This document shows positions 15,603 through 25,078 of a DNA stretch of 64,000 bases, piece by piece. Location of the stretch: positions 1 through 64,000 of the forward strand of contig NZ_SMKL01000005.1 in NCBI RefSeq assembly GCF_004348545.1, read 5' to 3'. Source of the DNA: Jiangella ureilytica (GTDB taxonomy: Bacteria; Actinomycetota; Actinomycetes; Jiangellales; Jiangellaceae). A program made the position numbers and the translations under genes. A model generated the notes under the pieces. That model saw only the letters and a list, made by a program, of their open reading frames with translations, was not told the DNA's origin and searched no databases. Position 1 is the stretch's first letter; each line of letters begins with the position of its first letter.

Positions 15603-16565
15603 TTGGCCTCCACGCAGGTCAACGCGCCCGGGACGCTCGGTGATGACCGAGCGGCCCGGGCGCGCCGCATCAGCCGACGGCGGGAGACGAGATCGGCACT
15701 GCTGTTCATCAGCCCGTGGATCATCGGGTTCCTGGTCTTCACGGCGTGGCCGATCATCTACAGCGCGTACCTGTCGCTGACCGACTACGACGTGATCAAC
15801 AACCCGAACTACGTCGGGCTCGAGAACTACGAGGAGCTGTTCCGCGACCCCGACGTCGCGCTGGCGCTGTGGAACACGTTCTTCTTCACGATCATCCAGG
15901 TGCCGGTCTACGTCATCGTGTCGCTGGCGCTGGCGCTGCTGCTCGACAAGGCGGGGCGGGCGTCCGGGTTCTTCCGGACGGCCTTCTTCCTGCCGAAGAT
16001 GACGCCGCCCGTGGCCGTGGGCATCCTGCTCCTGCTGCTGTTCAACGGGCAGAGCGGCCTGATCAACGAGGCGCTGAGCTGGTTCGGCATCGACGGCCCG
16101 GCGTGGACGACCGACCCCGACTGGGTGAAGCCCGGCCTCATCATCATGAGCCTGTGGTCCGTGGGGTCGTCGGTGATCATCCTGCTGGCCGCGCTGCGCA
16201 ACGTGCCGCAGGAGCTCTACGACTCCGCGCGGGTCGACGGCGCGAACTGGTGGCAGCAGACCCGGAAGATCACCGTCCCGATGATCAGCGGTGCGCTGTT
16301 CTTCATCTTCATCGTCAACACCATCGCCGGGTTCCAGACGTTCACGGAGGCCTACACGGCGTTCTTCGGGTCCGGCAACACGACCTACAGCAACGACGCG
16401 GCGCTGTTCTACGTCATCTACCTGTTCCGCCAGGCGTTCGAGTTCCTCAACATGGGCTACGCCTCGGCGATGGCCTGGCTGCTGTTCGTGATCATCATGA
16501 TCTTCACCGCGATCCAGATCAAGGTCAGCCGGCGGTTCGTCTACTACGAGGGTGAGCAGCGATGA
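15603..16565 (+). CDS. ABC sugar transporter permease, MalF/UgpA type (operon 1)
   Basis: 320 aa with six predicted membrane helices after a basic N-terminal tail. The EAA-type loop ELYDSARVDGANWWQQTRKITVPMI contacts the ATPase. TTG at 15603 is the only well-placed start, with GGAAGAAGG 9 nt upstream. It overlaps the next permease by 4 bp. No ATP-binding gene is present; in actinomycetes such importers usually share an MsiK-type ATPase encoded elsewhere (inference here). Confidence 0.92.
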   Translation: MASTQVNAPGTLGDDRAARARRISRRRETRSALLFISPWIIGFLVFTAWPIIYSAYLSLTDYDVINNPNYVGLENYEELFRDPDVALALWNTFFFTIIQVPVYVIVSLALALLLDKAGRASGFFRTAFFLPKMTPPVAVGILLLLLFNGQSGLINEALSWFGIDGPAWTTDPDWVKPGLIIMSLWSVGSSVIILLAALRNVPQELYDSARVDGANWWQQTRKITVPMISGALFFIFIVNTIAGFQTFTEAYTAFFGSGNTTYSNDAALFYVIYLFRQAFEFLNMGYASAMAWLLFVIIMIFTAIQIKVSRRFVYYEGEQR

Positions 16566-17470
16566 CGACGCAGACGCGGCTCGACTCCGAGGCGGCCGCG
16601 CCGGAGCCGCCGACTCCGCGGACGCCGGTGCGGCGCCGACGCAGGATCACGCCGGCCAAGGTGCTGATCTGGACCGGGCTGATCCTGGCGACGCTGATCT
16701 TCATCTACCCGTTCATCTGGCTGATCAGCGCCTCGTTCAAGCCCCGCGGGGAGGTCTTCGACAACAAGATCATCCCGGAGACGTTCACGTTCGACAACTA
16801 CCTGAACGTCTGGCAGGAAGCGCCGATGGCGCTGTGGCTGTGGAACACGGTCCTGGTCACCGTGCTCGCGGCCGTGACCGTGACGGTCAGCAGCGCGATG
16901 GTGGCGTGGGGCTTCGCGTACTTCCGGTTCCGCGGCCGCAACCTGCTGTTCGGCGTGGTGCTGGCGACGATGATGCTGCCGGGCGCGGTGACGATGATCC
17001 CGCAGTTCCTCATCTGGAACAGCCTGGGGATGGTCGACACCCTCACGCCGCTGTGGGCGCAGAACCTGTTCGGCAGCGCGTTCTACATCTTCCTGCTCAG
17101 GCAGTTCTTCCTCGGGCTGCCCCGTGAGCTGTTCGACGCGGCGAAGATCGACGGCGCGAACAACTGGAAGATCTTCACCCGCATCGCCATGCCGCTGTGC
17201 AAGCCGGCGCTGATCATCACGCTGCTCTTCGAGTTCCAGGCGATCTGGACCGACCTCATGCGGCCGCTGATCTACCTGCGCGACAGCGACAACTTCACCG
17301 TCCCTCGAGGTCTGAAGGCGCTGCTGGACCAGTACGGCTTCGGCGGCGAGTGGCACTGGGAGATCGTGGTCACGGCGAGCGTCATCACGACGGTCCCGAT
17401 GATCATCCTGTTCTTCCTCGGCCAGCGGCACTTCGTCCAGGGCATCGCGACGACCGGCAGCAAGGGGTGA
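16562..17470 (+). CDS. ABC sugar transporter permease, MalG/UgpE type (operon 1)
   Basis: 302 aa, six membrane helices, EAA loop ELFDAAKIDGANNWKIFTRIAMPL. ATG at 16562 overlaps the upstream permease stop (ATGA), and its own stop overlaps the GTG of the GH2 gene (GTGA). Highly similar to the permease at 37987 (shared FAYFRF, TMMLPGAVTMIP-like and RQFFL stretches), showing that the two transporter cassettes are duplicates. Confidence 0.92.
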   Translation: MTTQTRLDSEAAAPEPPTPRTPVRRRRRITPAKVLIWTGLILATLIFIYPFIWLISASFKPRGEVFDNKIIPETFTFDNYLNVWQEAPMALWLWNTVLVTVLAAVTVTVSSAMVAWGFAYFRFRGRNLLFGVVLATMMLPGAVTMIPQFLIWNSLGMVDTLTPLWAQNLFGSAFYIFLLRQFFLGLPRELFDAAKIDGANNWKIFTRIAMPLCKPALIITLLFEFQAIWTDLMRPLIYLRDSDNFTVPRGLKALLDQYGFGGEWHWEIVVTASVITTVPMIILFFLGQRHFVQGIATTGSKG

Positions 17471-20019
17471 CGACGGTCGACCTCAGTGGTTCCTGGTCGA
17501 TTCGCGAGGCGCTCGGCGACACCTGGCAGTGGTACGTCGACCAGCCGGTCACGGCGCGCAACAACGTGAGCGCCGCGGCCGGCGTGGTCGCGCGGGCACC
17601 GGGCTGGCTGCCGGCCCGGGTGCCCGGCGCGGTGATCGCCGACCTGCACCGGGCCGGCGAGCTGCCGTCGCCGTACGTCGGACGGAGCTCGCGGTCCGCG
17701 GAGTGGGTGAGCACGCGGTCGTGGGTGTACCGGCGGTCGTTCTCGGCTCCCCGTCCGGGCGCCGGGGAGCGGGCCGTGCTCTGCCTGGACGGTGTCGACC
17801 CCGGCGGGACGGTGTTCGTCGACGGCGTGCGCGTGGGCTCGGTGGGCGGGCTGTACCGGCCGGCGCGGCTCGACGTGACGGCGCTGGTGGCCGGCGGTGG
17901 CGAGCATCGGCTGGCGGTCGTGGTCGACCCGGCGCCGGAGTCGCAGCCGCAGGTCGGCCGCACCGACCTGGTCCGGGTGCACGCGCCGCGGATGGGCTAC
18001 GGCTGGGACTTCTGCCCGCGGCTGGTGCACCAGGGCATCTGGCGCGGCGTCCGGCTGGAGATCGGGACCACGCTGGTCGAGGCGCTGTCGGTGCGGCCTC
18101 GGGTGTCCGAGGACCTGGCGTCGGCGACGGTGCACGTCTCGGGCCGGGTGCACCTGTCTTCCGGGGCGACGGCGTCGGCTGCGGCTTCCGCCGAGGTCCG
18201 GCTGGGTGGCGCCGTGGTCGCGGCCGGTCCGGTCGACGTGGGCGACGACGGTGTCCTGCTCGGCGCCGTCGTGGTCCCGGAGCCGGCGCTGTGGTGGCCG
18301 AACGGGCTCGGTGAGCAGCCGCTGTACGAGGTCGTCGTGCACGTGGGCGAGGTGTCGCACCGGGTCGTGACGGGGTTCCGGCGCGCCGCGTTCACCCGCA
18401 ACGCGGGCGGACCGGCAGGCGCGCTCCCCTACACGGCGGTCGTGAACGGCCAGCCGGTCGAGCTGACCGGCTGGAACTGGGCGCCGGCCGACGCGCTGTA
18501 CGGCGAGATCGCCGCGGCGAAGGTGGAGCACCTGGTCGGCCTGGCCCGGCGGTCCGGCGCGCGGCTGTTGCGGGTCTGGGGTGGCGGGCTGGTCGAGACG
18601 CCGGCGTTCTATGCGGCCTGCGACCGCGCCGGGCTGTTCGTCTGGCAGGAGTTCTCCCAGTCCAGCTCCGGGATGCAGAGCGCGCCGACGGACGACCCGG
18701 CGTTCGTCGCCCACCTGCGGGCCGAGGCGAACGCCGTCGTGCCCCCGCGCACGCACCACCCGTCGCTGCTGATGTGGGGTGGCGGCAACGAGCTCGAGGA
18801 CGACGCCGGGCCGCTGACCGAGCAGCGCTCCCCCGCCCTGGCGGCGTTGCGCGACGAGGTGGCCCGGCTGGACCCGGGCCGGCACTGGGTCGCGACGTCG
18901 CCCACCGGCCCGCGCTTCCACTTCCGGCCCGATGACGACGAGCGGCACGACGTGCACGGACCCTGGGAGCACCAGGGCCTCACGGCGCACTACACGCTGT
19001 ACGACGGTGGCACGGCGCTGGCGCACACGGAGTTCGGCGTCGAGGGCATGGCCAACCGGCGGCTGTGGACCGCCCTGGTGCCGCCGGCGGACCGCTGGCC
19101 GGTCGGGCGCGAGAACCCCCTCTACCGGCATCTCGGGGACTGGTGGAACAACGCGGCGCTCGTTCAGGAGTGCTTCGGCGGCCGGCTGACCACCCCCGGC
19201 GAGTTCCGTCGCGCCAGCCAGTTCCTCCAGGCCAGCGGGCTGGCATACGCCGTGGAGGCGGACCGGCGGCGCTGGCCGCGGACCAGCGTCGTGTTGCCCT
19301 GGCAGCTGGCGGAGTCGTACCCGAACGCCTGGTGCACGGCCGTCGTCGACCACGCCGGCGAGCCCAAGCCGGCCTTCCACGCCGTCAGCCGGGCGTTCGC
19401 CCCGGAGCGGGTCACGGGCCGACTGGACCGGCTGGCGTTCGACGGCGGGCCGGTCGGCGTCGAGGCCTGGCTCTGGTCCTCGCCTGGCCGGGCGGCCGGT
19501 GGGACGGTGACCGCCCGGCTGCTCGACGCGCACGGCGTCGTCCTGGCCGAGGAGCGCTGGCCGCAGGCCGACGCCGTCGCGACGCCTCGCGCGGCCGGCC
19601 GGCTCACCGTCGCCGCCGCGCCGAAGGCCGCAGTGGTGCTCGCCGAGCTGACCTGGACCGACGCCGACGGGACACTGATCGACCGGGAGGTCGTGCCGCT
19701 GTCGACGGCGGCCGACCTCACCCCGATGCTCGGCCTCGAGCCGGCCACGATCCGGTTCCACGTGGAACATCCGGGCGATTCGGGCCCGCGGTGGACGGTC
19801 GAGGTCGCCCACACCGCCGGGCCCGCCGTCGTCGGGCTGCAGCTCAGCGACGACCGGCCGCCGGAGTCGACCGGCTGGGCCGTGGTCGACAACGACCCGC
19901 GGCCTCTGCTGCCGGGCGAGCGGCGCCGGTTCACCGTCGAGTGGCGTCACGACACGGGTCCCCGCCGGCTGCTGCTGGAGTCGTGGAACACCGAACCCGT
20001 TCTTCTGGAGGACGTATGA
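17467..20019 (+). CDS. Glycoside hydrolase family 2, beta-mannosidase-like
   Basis: 850 aa, no signal peptide, so cytoplasmic. A GH2 sugar-binding domain (about 10-190), an immunoglobulin-like domain, a TIM barrel (about 330-600) and C-terminal beta domains follow in order. Acid/base E442 lies in WGGGNE; nucleophile E522 in HTEFG. The WDFCPRLVHQGIWR and WNWAPAD stretches are typical of beta-mannosidases rather than beta-galactosidases. GTG at 17467 overlaps the permease stop. It likely hydrolyses imported beta-mannosides. Confidence 0.87.
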   Translation: MTTVDLSGSWSIREALGDTWQWYVDQPVTARNNVSAAAGVVARAPGWLPARVPGAVIADLHRAGELPSPYVGRSSRSAEWVSTRSWVYRRSFSAPRPGAGERAVLCLDGVDPGGTVFVDGVRVGSVGGLYRPARLDVTALVAGGGEHRLAVVVDPAPESQPQVGRTDLVRVHAPRMGYGWDFCPRLVHQGIWRGVRLEIGTTLVEALSVRPRVSEDLASATVHVSGRVHLSSGATASAAASAEVRLGGAVVAAGPVDVGDDGVLLGAVVVPEPALWWPNGLGEQPLYEVVVHVGEVSHRVVTGFRRAAFTRNAGGPAGALPYTAVVNGQPVELTGWNWAPADALYGEIAAAKVEHLVGLARRSGARLLRVWGGGLVETPAFYAACDRAGLFVWQEFSQSSSGMQSAPTDDPAFVAHLRAEANAVVPPRTHHPSLLMWGGGNELEDDAGPLTEQRSPALAALRDEVARLDPGRHWVATSPTGPRFHFRPDDDERHDVHGPWEHQGLTAHYTLYDGGTALAHTEFGVEGMANRRLWTALVPPADRWPVGRENPLYRHLGDWWNNAALVQECFGGRLTTPGEFRRASQFLQASGLAYAVEADRRRWPRTSVVLPWQLAESYPNAWCTAVVDHAGEPKPAFHAVSRAFAPERVTGRLDRLAFDGGPVGVEAWLWSSPGRAAGGTVTARLLDAHGVVLAEERWPQADAVATPRAAGRLTVAAAPKAAVVLAELTWTDADGTLIDREVVPLSTAADLTPMLGLEPATIRFHVEHPGDSGPRWTVEVAHTAGPAVVGLQLSDDRPPESTGWAVVDNDPRPLLPGERRRFTVEWRHDTGPRRLLLESWNTEPVLLEDV

Positions 20020-21389
20020 CCTTCCGCTTCCCGCCGGAGTTCCTGTGGGGTGCGGCCACGTCGGCCCATCAGATCGAGGGCAGCCTGGACGCCGACGGGC
20101 GTGGCGAGTCGGTCTGGGACGTGTTCGCCCGGCGGCCCGGCGCGATCGAGGGAGGCGGCGACGGCTCGCTGGCCAGCGACTCGTACCGCCGCTGGGCCGA
20201 CGACGTCGAGCTGATCGCCGGGCTCGGCCTGAACGCGTACCGGTTCTCCGTCGGCTGGTCGCGGATCGTGCCCGACGGCCGCGGCCGGGTCGAGAAGCGC
20301 GGCCTCGACCACTATGAGCGGTTGGTCGACGCGCTGCTGGACCGCGGCGTGACACCGGTGCTGACGCTGAACCACTGGGACATGCCGCAGGCGCTCATGG
20401 CCGGCGGCGGCTGGGTGGCCAGGTCGTCGGTCGACGCGTTCGCCGAGTTCACCACCGCCGTCGCCGACCGCCTGGCCGACCGGGTCGAGTGGTGGGTCAC
20501 GCAGAACGAGCCGTGGATCATCGCGCTGCTCGGCTACCAGCTCGGGCTGCACGCACCCGGCATCCGTGATCTCGGTGCGTCGGTGGCGGCCGGGCACCAC
20601 GTCATGCTGGCCCACGGCGCGGGAGCGGACGTGCTGCGCGCCCACCGCGGCGTCAGGGCCGGCGTCGCGCTGAGCCTGTTCCCGTGCGATCCGGCGACTC
20701 CGTCGGCCGAGGATGCCGCGGCGGCGTGGGGCTCCGACGGCTACGTGAACCGCTGGTACCTCGACCCGCTGGCCGGCCGTGGCTACCCCGACGACATGCG
20801 CGAACACTACGAGCGCGCGCTGGGCCGGGAGCTGACCGAGATCCGCGACGGCGACGAGGCGGCCATCGCCGGACGCAGCGACTTCCTCGGCGTCAACTAC
20901 TACACACGCCGGGTCATGGCCGCCGCGCCCGCCGGCGACGCGCGTCCGTTCCCCTGGCAGGTGGCCGGGCCGTCCGGTGACGTCGCCCGCACAGACGAGG
21001 GCTGGGAGATCGCGCCGGACTCCTTCCGCGACCTGTTGCTCCGGCTGCATCGCGACTATCCGTTCCCGCTGCTGGTCACCGAGAACGGCGGCGTCTTCGG
21101 CGACGCGCCGCTGCACGACGGCCGGGTCCGCGACACGCGCCGCCAGTCGTTCCTGCGCGGCCACGTGCGCGCCATGGGCGAGGCGATGGCGGCCGGCGCC
21201 GACGTGCGCGGCTACCTGCACTGGTCGCTGCTGGACAACTTCGAGTGGTCGCTGGGCTACCGGCCGCGGTTCGGCCTGGTGCACGTCGACTACCCGAGCG
21301 GCCGGCGGACGGTGAAGGACTCCGGCCGGCTCTACGCCCGCATGATCGCGGCCGGTACGGCCGACGTCGAGGAGAGTGAGGACGCGTGA
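20016..21389 (+). CDS. Glycoside hydrolase family 1 (beta-glucosidase type)
   Basis: 457 aa single (beta/alpha)8 barrel. The N-terminal FLWGAATSAHQIEG signature is present; acid/base is E165 in TQNEP and nucleophile E356 in VTENGG. The LHWSLLDNFEWSLGY segment supplies the aglycone/glycone-binding Trp-Glu pair. There is no signal peptide. The ATG at 20016 overlaps the GH2 stop. Specificity could be beta-glucoside, -galactoside or -mannoside. Confidence 0.93.
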   Translation: MTFRFPPEFLWGAATSAHQIEGSLDADGRGESVWDVFARRPGAIEGGGDGSLASDSYRRWADDVELIAGLGLNAYRFSVGWSRIVPDGRGRVEKRGLDHYERLVDALLDRGVTPVLTLNHWDMPQALMAGGGWVARSSVDAFAEFTTAVADRLADRVEWWVTQNEPWIIALLGYQLGLHAPGIRDLGASVAAGHHVMLAHGAGADVLRAHRGVRAGVALSLFPCDPATPSAEDAAAAWGSDGYVNRWYLDPLAGRGYPDDMREHYERALGRELTEIRDGDEAAIAGRSDFLGVNYYTRRVMAAAPAGDARPFPWQVAGPSGDVARTDEGWEIAPDSFRDLLLRLHRDYPFPLLVTENGGVFGDAPLHDGRVRDTRRQSFLRGHVRAMGEAMAAGADVRGYLHWSLLDNFEWSLGYRPRFGLVHVDYPSGRRTVKDSGRLYARMIAAGTADVEESEDA

Positions 21390-23230
21390 CGCTGACCGTG
21401 ACCGAGAGCGACGGCGGCATGCTCGTCACCGGCGCGGGCTACGGACTGCAGGTGCATGCCGAGCAGCCGCGGGCGGTGCTCCGTGACGCCGACGGGAAGG
21501 TCTGGACCGAGCTGTCGCTGCTCGCCGGACTGGACCTGGTCGGCGGCCGGGACGAGTCGTACGACCTCGCACCGGCCCGCGTCGTCGAGCGTACCGATCG
21601 CGCGGTCGAACTGGTCGTGGCGTCGATGAGCTCGCTGTGGGAGCGCAAGGCCGTGCACGTGCGCTGCACGGCGGCCGGGCTCGAGGTGTGGGCCACCGTG
21701 TCGGGACGGCGCCCGGGCACCGGGGCCACGGCCCGGCTGGGCGAGGTGACGATGCTGGGCGGCCGGGCGGTGCTGCCCAACGGCGCCGGCGGGACGTTCC
21801 GGTCGGCCATCCGGTTCGCGTCGCTGTTCAGCCCGACGCCGACAGAGCCGGTGCACGTGGTCCGTCCATCGACCGCCGGCGCGTCGCTGGGCGTCGTCGG
21901 TGACGCCGAGCCCGGCCGGCTGCACGGCATCTTCTCTCCGCCCCCGCTGTGCTGGGCGCTGGGTGACCGGCTGGCCGAGGACGCGACCGACGTCCCGGCA
22001 GGCCGCTGGTGGGGGCTGTCCGTCCGGGCGCCGGTCGACGAGCTGACCATGACGGCGGTCCGGTACGCGCCGCTGGACGGCGGATTCCTGCTGCGCCTGG
22101 ACTACGAGGGGCACACCGTCGTCGGCGACGGATTCCGCACGCCGACGCTCGTGCTGCGGCCGGCCGCCACCCCCTGGCAGGCGCTGGCGGACTACCGCGA
22201 CGACCTGGTCGCGCGGGGGCTGGCGCCGTCGCCGCCCCCGCCCGGACCGGACTGGTGGGCCGAGCCGATCTTCTGTGGCTGGGGCGCCCAGTGTGCCCGC
22301 ATCGCGGCGCTGAAGGTCGAGCCGGCCGGTGACGCCGACGGGCTGATCGGCGCGGCCACCGCCGCTACGGCCGCTCACCTGGCCCGGCAGGACGTGTACG
22401 ACGAGTTCCTGGCCGTCCTCGACAAGGGCGGGCTCGACCCCGGCACGATCGTCATCGACGACCGCTGGCAGGCCACGTACGGCACCGGCGACGTCGACCT
22501 CGACCACTGGCCGGACCTGCGCGGCTGGATCGCCGCCCGGCACGCCGAGGGCCGCAAGGTGCTGCTGTGGTGGAAGGCCTGGGATCCCCAAGCGCTGCCG
22601 GTCGAGGAATGTGTCACCGACCCGCTCGGCCGGCCGGTCGCCGTCGACGTCGCGAGCCCGGCGTACCGCGCCCGGCTGCGGCGGATCGTGACGGAACTGA
22701 TCGGCCCGGACGGCCTGGACGCCGACGGGTTCAAGGTCGACTTCACCCAGCGGTCGCCGTCGGGAGAGTCGCTGCGCGCCACTGAGGGGCCGTGGGGCAT
22801 CGCCGCCCTGCACACGCTGCTGGGCACGATGACCGAGGCGGCGAAGGCGGCGAAGCCCGACGCACTGATGGTCACCCACACGCCGCACCCCTCGTTCGGC
22901 GACGTCTGCGACATGGTCCGCCTCAACGACGTGCTGGAGCGCGACAACGCCGGCGACCCGGTGCACGTGGTCGAGCAGCTGCGGTTCCGGTTCGGCGTCG
23001 CCGACAGCAGCCTGCCGGGGCACCTGGTCGACACCGACCAGTGGCCGATGCCGGACCGGGCGTCCTGGCGCGCCTACGTGGAGGCGCAGGCGACGCTCGG
23101 CCCGCTGGCCGTGCCGGCGCTGTACTACCTGGAGTCCATCGACGGCTCCGGCGAGGAACTGACGGCGGACGACCTCGGCCTGGTCGCGCGGACGTGGGCG
23201 GCCTACCGCTCCGGGCGGGGGACCGCATGA
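21386..23230 (+). CDS. Alpha-glycosidase of the GH36/GH31 clan (specificity unknown)
   Basis: 614 aa. An N-terminal beta-sandwich (about 1-270) is followed by a TIM barrel. The motif DADGFKVDF places a candidate nucleophile at D452. The pattern VIDDRWQATYG, with LWWKAWDP further on, also fits clan GH-D or GH31 alpha-glycosidases. The barrel is short of the full-length GH31 C-terminal domains. GTG at 21386 overlaps the GH1 stop. It probably removes an alpha-linked sugar from the imported oligosaccharide. Confidence 0.78.
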   Translation: MTLTVTESDGGMLVTGAGYGLQVHAEQPRAVLRDADGKVWTELSLLAGLDLVGGRDESYDLAPARVVERTDRAVELVVASMSSLWERKAVHVRCTAAGLEVWATVSGRRPGTGATARLGEVTMLGGRAVLPNGAGGTFRSAIRFASLFSPTPTEPVHVVRPSTAGASLGVVGDAEPGRLHGIFSPPPLCWALGDRLAEDATDVPAGRWWGLSVRAPVDELTMTAVRYAPLDGGFLLRLDYEGHTVVGDGFRTPTLVLRPAATPWQALADYRDDLVARGLAPSPPPPGPDWWAEPIFCGWGAQCARIAALKVEPAGDADGLIGAATAATAAHLARQDVYDEFLAVLDKGGLDPGTIVIDDRWQATYGTGDVDLDHWPDLRGWIAARHAEGRKVLLWWKAWDPQALPVEECVTDPLGRPVAVDVASPAYRARLRRIVTELIGPDGLDADGFKVDFTQRSPSGESLRATEGPWGIAALHTLLGTMTEAAKAAKPDALMVTHTPHPSFGDVCDMVRLNDVLERDNAGDPVHVVEQLRFRFGVADSSLPGHLVDTDQWPMPDRASWRAYVEAQATLGPLAVPALYYLESIDGSGEELTADDLGLVARTWAAYRSGRGTA

Positions 23231-24762
23231 CCGATGTCGTGGTCTACGGCGCGACCTCGGGCGGAGTGTGCGCGGCGGTCGCGGCTGCCCGGGCCGGCGC
23301 GTCCGTCGTGCTGCTCGAGCCCGGCCGGCACGTGGGTGGCATGACGTCCGGCGGGCTCGGCTACACCGACGTCGGCGACGTGCGCGTGGTGGGCGGGATG
23401 GCCGGCGACCTGCGGCGGGCCGTCGCCGACTGGTACCGCGTGCCCGAGGGCCACTACGCGGGCCCGGAACCGCACGTCGCCGAGGCCATCCACCGCGGCT
23501 GGCTCGAGCAGGCCGGCGTCGACGTCCGGTTCGGCGCGGTCCTCACCGCCGCCACCACCACGCCCGGCGACGTCATCGGCCCGGTCGTGCTCGGGGACGG
23601 CTCGCAGGTCGCCGCGGCGGTCTTCGTCGATGCGTCCTACGAGGGCGACCTGCTCGCCGCGGCGGGCGTGCCGTACGCCGTCGGGCGCGAGGACCGGTCG
23701 CTGTACGGCGAGCGGTACGCCGGGCGGCAGGAGCTGGTCCCGGGCCGGCACACCATGCCGCCGTGGATCTCGCCGTTCGCCGGCGACCAGAGTGGCGAGG
23801 AGGGCGGCCCCGTCCTGCCGCAGCTGCACGACCGGCCGCCGGCGCCGGTAGGGAGCGGCGACGGCGGTGTCATGTCCTACGGCTACCGGGTCTGCCTGAC
23901 GCAAGCGGCGGACCGGGTGCCGTTCGAGCGCCGCGACGGCTACGACGAGGCGTACTGGGAGCTCGGGCGGCGGCTCTTCGACCGGTGGCGGCGCGACGGT
24001 GTGCAGGTGCGGGCCGGGCAGCTGCTCGGGCTGGAGCAGAACCTGCCGAACGGCAAGTGCGACGGCAATTCGATCGGCCCGTTCTCGCTCAGCGTGCTGG
24101 ACGGCTCGGCGTGGGCGTATCCCGAGGCCGACGCCGCGGAGCGGGAGCGGATCCGGCTGCACCACCTGCACCACGCCCAGGACTTCCTGTACTTCCTGTC
24201 GCACGATGACGCGGTACCGGTGGCGGTGCGTGCGGAGATGGAGCGGTGGGGCTACGCCGCCGACGAGTTCGCCGACACCGGCCACCTGCCGCACCAGCTC
24301 TACGTCCGCGAGGCGCGCCGGATGCTCGGCGAGTACGTGCTGACCGAGCACGACCTGCTGCCGTCGCCGCGCCCACAGCACGACGTCGTCGCGATGGGCT
24401 CGTACCACGTCGACATCCGCGAGGTGCAGCGCACGTGGCGCTGGGTCGCCGAGCACCCGCGGCCGGTCGGCATGGTCGTCACCGAGGGCTACCTGTCGGT
24501 GCCGGTGCGGCCGTACCCGGTCCCCTACCGCGCCCTCGTGCCGCGCTTCGCCGACTGCAGGAACCTGCTGGTTCCGGTCTGCCTGTCCGCGTCGCACGTG
24601 GCGTTCGCGTCGGTGCGCATGGAGGTGCAGTACCAGATGCTCGGCCACGCCGCCGGGCTGGCGGCGGCCGAGTCGGCGCGGACCGGCCGGCCGGTCCAGT
24701 CGATCGACGTGCCCCGGCTGCAGGACGCTCTCAGCGACGCGGGCCAGGTCCTCTCGCTCTGA
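23227..24762 (+). CDS. FAD-dependent oxidoreductase (FAD_oxidored family)
   Basis: 511 aa. The N-terminal FAD motif VVYGATSGGVCAAVAAARAG is followed by GRHVGGMTSGGLGYTD, typical of the PF12831 family common in bacterial glycan-degradation loci. FVDASYEGDLLAAAGVPY marks the second FAD contact, and LVPVCLSASHVAFASVRMEVQ the C-terminal one. No signal peptide, so cytosolic. ATG at 23227 overlaps the previous stop; last gene of operon 1. It may oxidise a sugar before or after glycosidic cleavage (inference); the substrate is unknown for most of the family. Confidence 0.85.
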   Translation: MTDVVVYGATSGGVCAAVAAARAGASVVLLEPGRHVGGMTSGGLGYTDVGDVRVVGGMAGDLRRAVADWYRVPEGHYAGPEPHVAEAIHRGWLEQAGVDVRFGAVLTAATTTPGDVIGPVVLGDGSQVAAAVFVDASYEGDLLAAAGVPYAVGREDRSLYGERYAGRQELVPGRHTMPPWISPFAGDQSGEEGGPVLPQLHDRPPAPVGSGDGGVMSYGYRVCLTQAADRVPFERRDGYDEAYWELGRRLFDRWRRDGVQVRAGQLLGLEQNLPNGKCDGNSIGPFSLSVLDGSAWAYPEADAAERERIRLHHLHHAQDFLYFLSHDDAVPVAVRAEMERWGYAADEFADTGHLPHQLYVREARRMLGEYVLTEHDLLPSPRPQHDVVAMGSYHVDIREVQRTWRWVAEHPRPVGMVVTEGYLSVPVRPYPVPYRALVPRFADCRNLLVPVCLSASHVAFASVRMEVQYQMLGHAAGLAAAESARTGRPVQSIDVPRLQDALSDAGQVLSL

Positions 24763-25078
24763 CGCATCGATCGGCCGAGCGAGGGCCAGCAGGGTGACTG
24801 AACGCCTGAGGGTGGCTGTCTGTGCGGCGGGCATTGTGCTCAGGCCATTGCCCTTGGCACCCGCACGTTGACGCACCCTCCCGTCTCTTGCACGGTTGTG
24901 CCCGCCGCACCTCATACCCCCGGGGGAGCACCCTGACGCTCGCCGTCGGTGCTGGCGGGCCAGGTTTCCCAGAATTCCGGCCACCGCCCTGCCTGGCTCT
25001 GGTGGTGCCCTCGGTGCCGCTGCGATCCTCCTGAACCGACGGATCAGGACGGGCACCTGGGACCGAATGAGGTCGTCC
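24763..25078. other. 316-bp intergenic region between operon 1 and the MMPL gene
   Basis: No convincing ORF. A loose inverted pair, CCTGAG/CTCAGG (about 24801-24848), might end operon 1 but has a 30-nt loop. TTGACG near 24868 is a possible -35 for the MMPL gene, without a clear -10. Confidence 0.5.

Noticed and set aside
17272-20355. A 1027-codon open frame antisense to the GH2/GH1 genes, and similar long antisense frames elsewhere (for example 110-1768, 9485-10234, 52266-54329)
   Set aside because: Arg/Pro/Gly-rich composition without domains; they mirror real coding genes and are a by-product of high GC content.
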